A program made the translations under genes and the position numbers. From assembly GCF_026230105.1 (NCBI RefSeq), contig NC_079484.1:10059805-10123804 (forward strand): DNA of 64,000 nt, written 5' to 3'. Within the stretch, counting starts at the first letter, position 1. Every line of letters begins with the position of its first letter. Origin of the DNA: Diorhabda sublineata (lineage: Eukaryota > Arthropoda > Insecta > Coleoptera > Chrysomelidae). Positions 57,020 through 64,000 of the stretch are shown here, one piece after another. The notes under the pieces are model-generated. The model had not been told where the DNA came from and ran no database searches. It worked only from the letters and a program-made list of their open reading frames with translations.

Positions 57020-58490
57020 TAATTTTCTTGATAAATATGTTTTACTATATCTGTCCATTAATGTAATGCAATTATGCCTATATCCTTATATAGATTTAAA
57101 ACGTTTTACAAGATGGCTGCTGTATATGAACAATAATGAATTAAAATTTTATAAGTAATATAACCATTTTTGGATTTGATTTTTCATTGAGATATAACAA
57201 CGGAGACTCGTGGTAAATGATTTAAGGTGTTCTACAATGTATCTAAAAAAACGTTCTTATAGGAGTTTTGTTTTTTTAGTTAAAGTTTCATTGGTTTTAG
57301 CGGCTTTTCTTTTGAAATGATGGACTGTTGGAACGATTGATACACAATGAGAATATGAATTAAGAACCTCCTATAATTATAGGGAGCTTCGCTTTTATCA
57401 TGCCCGAGGAGGGGCAATACAAGCTTTATCGTCCCCAAAAAGGAAGCGGGGAAAACAATATTTAAAACCACAAATCCAGTTATTTTTAGCATAAAAATCT
57501 CAAGATAGTTTTCTTGTGCAATTTTTTCCCCTACATAAAACAGTTTCTTCTATAATAATATTTGATAACTGCCTACTTTTCAAATTATAATTTTATCATT
57601 TCTTGGTATAGAATATTTACAAAACCTCCTGGTATTTATAAGTTGAAAACAACTTTTATACTGCATAAAATCACACGCACTTTATTATACTCTTAATAAT
57701 CTGATGGAAACTATGGAGAAATAGTTGTTTCTCTGAAATGCTATTCTCTAAAAATTTTAGAGGCGTGTCAATTGAAATGAATGGGACTGTTTCTATTTGA
57801 TTTGAAGGAAGCTCTGGTTTTACCACAGTCATAGTTGAAAATTGGTGAAAATATAGAAATTAGTATCTCAAAACATTGAAATCTGTGTCATTAAAAATAA
57901 TGATGCAATAAAAAGTATAAACAAATGTTTGATAGGTATTCTCAATTTAACTTTAACGTAAAATGATAAAATAATCACAAAAATAGGTTTATCACTCCAA
58001 TCTAACCAGTTATTGAGATCAATATCACAACATTAGCAAACAGATTCATCCAGATTCGAAAAAAATTCAAAGGATAAAACGAAAACGCTAGGCATAACTA
58101 CACGAGCTTTCAGATAAGAATATTTTGTTTTGGAAGGCCAAAATGTATTTTTACTTCATTTTTATTAGCAATACTGCACTTAAAATTTCAAGATTTCAAG
58201 CTTTTTCAAGACCATTATTTTTCATCAATGTATTTGGTTTGAGCTTCAAAAATATTGTCCATTAAATTGATAAATTGGAATTCGTTGTTCAAATAACGTA
58301 CTTGAACTTGGTCAGTGGTCAGATGTGAATTTTATTTATTATACGTAGTGCGGTACATGAGTTCTTCCTCTCATACAGTAAATAGAGTGCATTCGCCTCA
58401 GTGACAAGTCGTAACAAGCTTTACACAAAGTTTCAACTTGATCCTTCGATCCACTTTATTATAGTAGAGCTTGAACGATCACTCAGTTTT
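57020..58490. other. AT-rich stretch, no gene recognised
   Basis: Only a motif-free minus ORF at 57280-57492. Nothing else supported. Confidence 0.5.
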
Positions 58491-58499
58491 TTTGAAAAA

Positions 58500-59345
58500 T
58501 GTCTTAAATTGAATTTCGCACTGTTTCAATAAATTTTAAATTTTTAACTAAAGAAGGATTAACACTAATACAAATCAAAAACAGAATGGAGGTTGATTAC
58601 GGTGAATTTTGTCCATCATTTTCAACAATTAAAAATTGTTATGGGTTGTTTCGCTGGGGACGAGATTCATTGGAAGATGTCCTGTGAAGGTGATTATTCT
58701 AGAAAACATTCGTGGAAGAAATTATTCTAAATGACAAAAAAAAAGTCCAGACCGACATTTCCAGATCATTTATTCTAAAGATGAATATTTAAATATGAGA
58801 GAAATTAGTTCAGAAGCACAGTCAGCTATAAAGATGTGAGCGATTTTCAGAGCATTGCCGCAAGGACCAAGAAAGTGCAATCTAATCAATTATGGGTGAT
58901 AAAACGATGGTCTTGTATGATGATTTTATATACAGAAAAGAGTCCATGGAGTGGCTTCGGAAAGGAGAGCACATGCAAAGGTTGCGAAAAGCAACAAAAA
59001 GCTATGGCTACAATGTTTTGGGACTGCCAAGGTGTCCTGAATTTGAGGAATAAAATACAACCTTGTACGTGGCATATTACTCTGACTTACTAACGCAGTT
59101 GTATCAGAAAATTATCGAAAAAAGTTGCGGCAAAATTAGCCGAGGTACGCGCTTGCTTCATGACACATGCCACGAATGTGGCTTCACAATGATTGAGCAC
59201 CCACCATATATCCCTGTTCTGGCCCTGTCCGACTATTTTTTGTTCACAAAGAAGAAGACTAAGTCAAGGGGTAAAAGATTTAAGAACGACGTTGAAATTG
59301 AGTCTATGAACATCTTAACTCTGAAGATGCATTTATTTTCATAGA
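58500..59345 (+). pseudogene. third mariner transposase (different subfamily), inactivated
   Basis: The N-terminus reads IEFRTVSINFKFLTKEGLTL then NRMEVDYGEFCPSFSTIKN and FRWGRDSLEDVL (58510-58690), with a stop two codons in. A degraded linker has EEIILNDKKKVQTDISRS. The catalytic half reads GDKT for the usual GDET (about 58892) and FWDCQGVLNLRN (59020). In LLHDT-CHECGF (59155-59180) the DNxPxH block has lost about 12 residues. It ends HPPYIPVLALSDYFLF (third Asp kept) and GKRFKNDVEIE. Motifs differ from copies 1 and 2 (for example FLTKEGLT against YLYLKGLRG), so it is another mariner subfamily. Confidence 0.75.
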
Positions 59346-59399
59346 AGCTTCAGTCAGATATTCTGAAGGGTGTATGGAAATATATTGAAAAAAAGTTTT

Positions 59400-61870
59400 T
59401 TTATTTGCGTCCTTCCTTTCTATGATAGGCTAAGAAATGGAGAAAAAGTTCTTTGGCACAACTTCCTGGTTACTCTCATCAACTACGTTATGTGAGTTTG
59501 TGAAAAATAATCTGTTAAAGGACACTGCAAGAGATGAAACAATGAGAAACTGAATTAATAAAAAAAAATAAGACTCATAATTAGAAACTAAGATTATAAA
59601 GGGCAGGACATATAATGAGTAAAATAATTGGAGATTCAAGAAAAGCTAGAAAAACGCAATTGAATAAGAAGCAAATTTGAAAATAAAGAACTGTAAAGTG
59701 AAAATATAGTAAAGTAGCATAAGAATAGCCAGAATCCCCAATAAATGGAGCAAAATACAATGAATTGGCATCAAAATTAGCCATAAACCGCTGGGATTGA
59801 CTATCTTGATGATTATAAAAATGCCGCATTTCTACCATAGATCAGAGATTTGCTTCTAGAGCAATCTCACACCCCTGTTACAAGAAGCAGGTTAGATAAA
59901 AGGATATGACTATGAGAATATTTTTCTTGGAAAATAATGCATTATAATATTTGTTAATAAAAAAATGGAGAAAATATTTCTATAAAACAGAAAACCTCTA
60001 TCTTTCTATGAGTTGAACTTGATTCATGAACAATTTCCAGGGTTGGGGCAAAAGTTTCGTGCAGCTTATCTGAAAATTTAGAGGTTTCTCACTTGTCTAG
60101 TGTTAATAGTCAGGACTCATCTGAATGTTCATTATAAATTTTTCAAATTTTGACCTTATGATATCTGATTGACTGTTTTCCAAGGAATGAACAATAAAAG
60201 AGGTATGGGCACTAGTCTTAGTATTGAGTATAGTGAAGAAAGCATAACAAACCAAGTTCCATGACTTGAACTTATTAAATATTCATCAATAAAATACAGA
60301 AAAATATATACAATATAAAATGAAACTAAGTCGCACGACCCGTATCTCTGGAAACGACGTAGATTCGCAGATATCTTGTTGTTCGAGACAGAGCAGAACA
60401 ATGAGCAAGTAGAAGAATAAAGCTATATTGATATTCCCTAAAAAGTGTATCAGGTATATTAGAAAGGATTATATAATTCAATTATATGCTATTAGGACAT
60501 TAAGAGGCTATTTGGAATTTCCTGGGTCAGGTATTAATCAGTTAGAGGTGTTTTGTTGAAGAAGTTGTTCGAGGAAATGTGTATCCATATTAAGTATTTT
60601 CAAATGCAATGGCACTTGGCGTGGTTGCAAGAGAATCATTGAAATTGTAGGAGACACAAAATGACCTGGTTTAATTTTATCTGTTATCAGCTGACTCATT
60701 CGTTTCCCATATAGAGACTTGAGAAATATAAAGAATATTCGTCCAGATCCACACTACTCTAGCTACAAACTGCTCGTTTCTTACTCCTCCTTTAAAAGTG
60801 GGTTATGATATATTTATCTCTAAGAGACGTAGATGGGGACGAAATTTCATAATTTTCCTCTAGGGAGGTGGAGGTGTTAGAGGTTAAATCAGCAACTGAT
60901 AATAATTTTCCTCTATAAACATATTTTTTCTCCTGAAAATTGTTAGGAAATTTCATTTCAACGGCAAGCCTTGAAAAAGACTAGAAGGCTTTCATTCAAT
61001 CTTTTAAATTTTCATCTTCTGATTGAAAAGGTGGAATTCTATATAAAACTTCGTTTTCATTTACAGAAGTGATCAAAGCAAAGCATTCAAGACTCGACAA
61101 CTTTTCTCCAAGCCTATTTTATGGATCTGGATAAATATTGCTATATGCAGGTTGATATAAATGTATGGCGTTCCACATTTCTATTCATTCTATATTTTAT
61201 GTGTTTGATATAACAAAAATAGTAGCCAAGAAAGTAATAATGGGATGTAGCTGAATCCAGTAGAATTATTGGAATGCGCCTTTGCCGATTACCTCATAAT
61301 ATGTGCATCTACATCCATATATATGAAAGAGAACTAAAAAATATAAACTTGAGACCAATGATAGGAAGTCTAAGAACGCGACCAAAAAGATGAGGAAACA
61401 GGACAAAGAAAGCAAAGTGGACAAAACGCCTAAAAGGTGACATTGGTAGACTGCGAACAGTAACAAAAGGAAGTAACAAAACAAGTTCTTAATAATTTTG
61501 AGCCTTCTTCAGAATTGAGGTTAACAATTTTTTTTATCCTATAGTACCTCTCTGGTGAATTTCCTTCCACCCGAGTAATCCGATTCATAGTCAACGTACC
61601 GAGTCAACGATTAGCAGTTCTTCGCTCCCCGAGGCAGCAATTATGAAGCGATTATGTACTCTGGAGATACTTCTTCCAGAGGCTGCTTCAAATGGACAAA
61701 ATAAGTTTCGTTCCACACTGCAGCTCTTGCCATAGAACCATCTTCTAACACAGAGATTGTTCTTATGGTTTTTTATAAATAATAAGTAGCAGACCTTCAA
61801 GTAAGATATTTTCAAAGATTAATTCTCCAATTCCATAAAAGTTATCTCCGCTTAGAATTTTTTTATTAAA
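59400..61870. other. no gene recognised
   Basis: ORFs at 59430-59639, 59581-59838, 60156-60401, 61266-61484 and 61591-61815 (all minus) are unassigned. The 61560-61760 patch is less AT-rich (AGCTCTTGCCATAGAACC) and may be an old repeat. Around 60040, GGTTGGGGCAAAAGTTTCGT looks like a mariner inverted-repeat end, but no partner was found. Confidence 0.4.
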
Positions 61871-61878
61871 AGCGTCAA

Positions 61879-62031
61879 ATGGCATCTCCCATTAAACAGA
61901 CACCAGTAATTGATTTACTAGATCCTGTTCTTTCTGATGTATCACTTTGTCCAACCCCATTAAGGAAATTTAATCCTGTAAATTGGTTGGCACGCGTTTT
62001 TCTGGAAATATATATCCTGGTGACTTCTTGA
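61879..62031 (+). CDS. short coding-like ORF, unidentified
   Basis: From ATG at 61879 the frame reads MASPIKQTPVIDLLDPVLSD then VSLCPTPLRKFNPVNWLARV and FLEIYILVTS, stopping at 62029-62031. Pro/Leu/Val-rich codon use without the poly-Lys/Phe/Ile bias of neighbouring random ORFs suggests genuine or former coding, perhaps a first exon (a GT donor could lie within CTGGTGAC near 62020). No family recognised; a chance ORF of 50 codons is possible. Confidence 0.3.
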   Translation: MASPIKQTPVIDLLDPVLSDVSLCPTPLRKFNPVNWLARVFLEIYILVTS

Positions 62032-62039
62032 ATTGACTT

Positions 62040-63785
62040 ATTTTGATTTCATTAAGAGCCGTATTAATTATAGTTTTTGTAGGGACAACCTAGTCTTTCA
62101 ATGTACTTCCAGAACATAGTTTCTACATGAACAGATTGATGAAGTAGCATATCTTGAGAGGAAATTAACTGGGAAAATTATTCCCAAAGTCAGGATGTGG
62201 CTTTTTCCATTAAATAAAATTAATGGAAATACCAAAAACGACAAAATACTGAATGACTACTGTAACTTCAATTTGAGTAATTTGAAACAATAAATAGTTT
62301 TCTCGCAAAAAACTGTTGTCAAGTTTATTGTTTGCAAATTAAATATATCCATGATAACCTAGCAAGAAAGGCACGAGGTAGAAGTTGAAAAATTGTCCAA
62401 TAATTTAAGCACTATGAATAACTCCGGGGAAAAATTCAGCCCGGTTTACCGTATATCTTGGTATAATATAATTCTATTCATTATTCTATTGGTTAAAAGT
62501 GAGCTTGTGATTAAAATAAAACGAAGATTGTTGATAATAAAATGAATTGACCTATGCGTAACGATACTAACTTATGTACCAAATGACATCCTTCCGACGA
62601 AGACACAGCCTGTCTCGAAGAATGGTGGGCGTGACAGGATGTGAGATGGTAACATTCTTTTTTTAATTTCAAACCGGCCAGTAATTTTTTACATTTGAAT
62701 GACTAGACTAAGTAGACGACCGTCGGAAACTTGATATAATACTCGTGTAGGTCCAAAAAGTTCACCATGTCATTCAAAATGACATGTATACTTTTGTAAG
62801 TTTTTCACAAACAATCTATACGAGTCCAATGTGCCTACAATAATTCTTTGGATCTATTTTTCTTATGAATATCAGAGGCACAAATATTCTCCTAGAGAAT
62901 TTCTCAAAATATGCATGTAAATGTTATTATACTTTAAATGATTTTGGTTATCAAGAAGTTGAGTGGCTAGTGTAGAGAAGGATATACAACTCTAGTCTTG
63001 TAAATTTGAAAGAAATTCTGAACTGTAAACATATCAAAACGTAATCAAGATTTAACTGACAAAATGGAAAACTATAAACAAACTGAATTAAATAGGACAT
63101 TCAAACTTTGCAGTTGTACTTATTTATTTTGAAGACAGATGAATTAATTAAATTAAAAAGAATAACTTTATGGAATGTTGTGTATATTTAAATAAAAAAA
63201 TTGGAAACATTGTAGTAAAAATTTGTATATGACATTGAATATTTATTTTCTCATACATTTTTTGACACCTCTATCTTTAAACCCTATTTGTGTGAAAATT
63301 TAATCCAAATTCCTCAAAGTAAATAAAATATTGAGGTGTCTTCTTCTTAGACGCAATATTAAATTGTAGGTAATGATAAACCAACATTACCAAACCACCG
63401 TATAGAAAGCTAAAACTACATCCGATCGGTTTTTATAGTTTTGGATCAATTTAGTTGTGACAATTTTTCTTCCATATAAAACCAAATGTTTCATTCAAAC
63501 AAACCATATAAATGTCGACTGGTTGGGGTAACGTTGTAAAAGGGGCATTATGACCAAAAGAGAGAATTTTGAAACTTGACCAAATATTTGAAATATATTC
63601 AAAATGAGTATTTTTGAAGTATTGATTGAGACTGTGGTAGAACTATGTGTAGGAAGATATTTTACTAAAATATTTTATTAAATTAAAAAAATGGTAACCA
63701 AGGTGAATATATTTACATTATTTACGTAGGTTAGGTAACCTTTAGACTTTTAATATTTATTGATGTATATTTTATTGGTATTTAT
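62040..63785. other. AT-rich stretch, no gene recognised
   Basis: No ORF of 60 codons or more and no motif I recognise. Confidence 0.5.
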
Positions 63786-63786
63786 A

Positions 63787-64000
63787 TACAGAGTGGGCCG
63801 CAAGTAGAACTAGATATTTGGTATATTAATAAGATTTTTTTTCTAAAGGTGACACATTTCAACAATACAGACATCAGATATTTGTCAACTCCCTCCCTTC
63901 CTCTTCCCCAGCCCATCATTTTTGGTAGGGAGCATCATAAGAAAAGTATTGTGGAATGTAGAATGTTCAGATGTGTAATGATTGTTAATGATTTTTTCAA
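63787..64000 (+). mobile_element. probable left end of another transposon, running off the window
   Basis: TATATACAGAGTGGGCCGCA at about 63783-63802 has the TA-CAG-x-GTGGxCC form common at the ends of mariner/Tc1-like and DUF4817-type insect transposons. The following 200 bp change from AT-rich to a mixed composition. No coding part is reached, so the call rests on the terminus alone. Confidence 0.3.

Noticed and set aside
1..64000. CRISPR arrays, bacterial-type operons, rRNA genes, functional tRNA genes, and endogenous viral genes
   Set aside because: No spaced direct-repeat array, no Shine-Dalgarno-led gene series, no complete tRNA with both A and B boxes, and no viral polymerase, capsid or envelope motifs were seen; the RT sequences are of LINE and Penelope types.

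Overview
The window looks like intergenic or heterochromatic DNA from an arthropod, most likely an insect. It is strongly AT-rich and has no convincing intact host gene. Nearly everything recognisable is a decayed transposable element of a type common in insect genomes: mariner, DUF4817-type Tc1/mariner relatives, a Helitron, Crypton-type tyrosine recombinases, and R1, Jockey, RTE-like, CR1/Jockey-group and Penelope-like retroelements. I cannot name the order or species. All identifications come from reading motifs by eye; no database was searched.

Layout, 0-20 kb: Penelope-like fragments in opposite orientation (1-540); a DUF4817-type transposase scrap (595-985); a Jockey tail on the minus strand (2.5-2.9 kb); a repeat with a hammerhead-ribozyme-like core (about 3.0 kb); mariner copy 1 (3.2-4.4 kb); a Jockey relic (5.8-6.7 kb); foldback ends (7.7-8.3 kb); an RTE-like tail (8.5-8.9 kb); and a composite of two transposase fragments duplicated as a large inverted repeat (9.2-10.9 kb). 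Then come a foldback element beside a tRNA-like sequence (12.5-12.7 kb), an RTE relic (13.5-14.3 kb), a second large inverted repeat (15.6-16.8 kb), an inverted-repeat element (18.5-19.2 kb) and a Tc1-like scrap (19.5-19.8 kb).

Layout, 20-45 kb: a Crypton tyrosine recombinase (20.2-21.2 kb, minus); a foldback element (21.3 kb); an R1-clade LINE (22.6-24.7 kb); a LINE reverse transcriptase (25.9-27.1 kb, minus); the first copy of an unidentified repeat (30.2 kb); an RTE-like reverse transcriptase (31.4-32.2 kb); a LINE of a three-copy family, here called family Z, broken by a Jockey element (32.3-33.8 kb); tandem LINE tails (36.3-36.9 kb); a pogo-like scrap (37.6 kb); a 2.2 kb Helitron that holds mariner copy 2 and the second copy of the unidentified repeat (39.1-41.3 kb); and family Z copy 2 carrying a truncated LINE with a perfect 16-bp target-site duplication (43.7-45.2 kb).

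Layout, 45-64 kb: a second hammerhead-like repeat (45.3 kb); family Z copy 3 (48.6-49.4 kb); a 2.5 kb element bounded by 43-bp terminal inverted repeats that carries an ORF with an XPG/FEN1-like GCD motif (51.0-53.5 kb); a second Crypton fragment (53.6-53.85 kb); a DUF4817-type transposon with both ends (55.0-56.5 kb); palindromes and a foldback element (56.8-57.0 kb); a third, different mariner (58.5-59.4 kb); one short coding-like ORF (61.9 kb); and the end of another transposon running off the right edge (63.8 kb).

The elements do not form a pathway. The stretch is a layered graveyard in which insertions into insertions give a relative chronology. The strongest candidates for something little described are the TIR element with the nuclease-like ORF, the Helitron with its internal fragments, the long inverted repeats that could be hairpin-RNA sources, and a set of foldback elements with CpG-rich cores.
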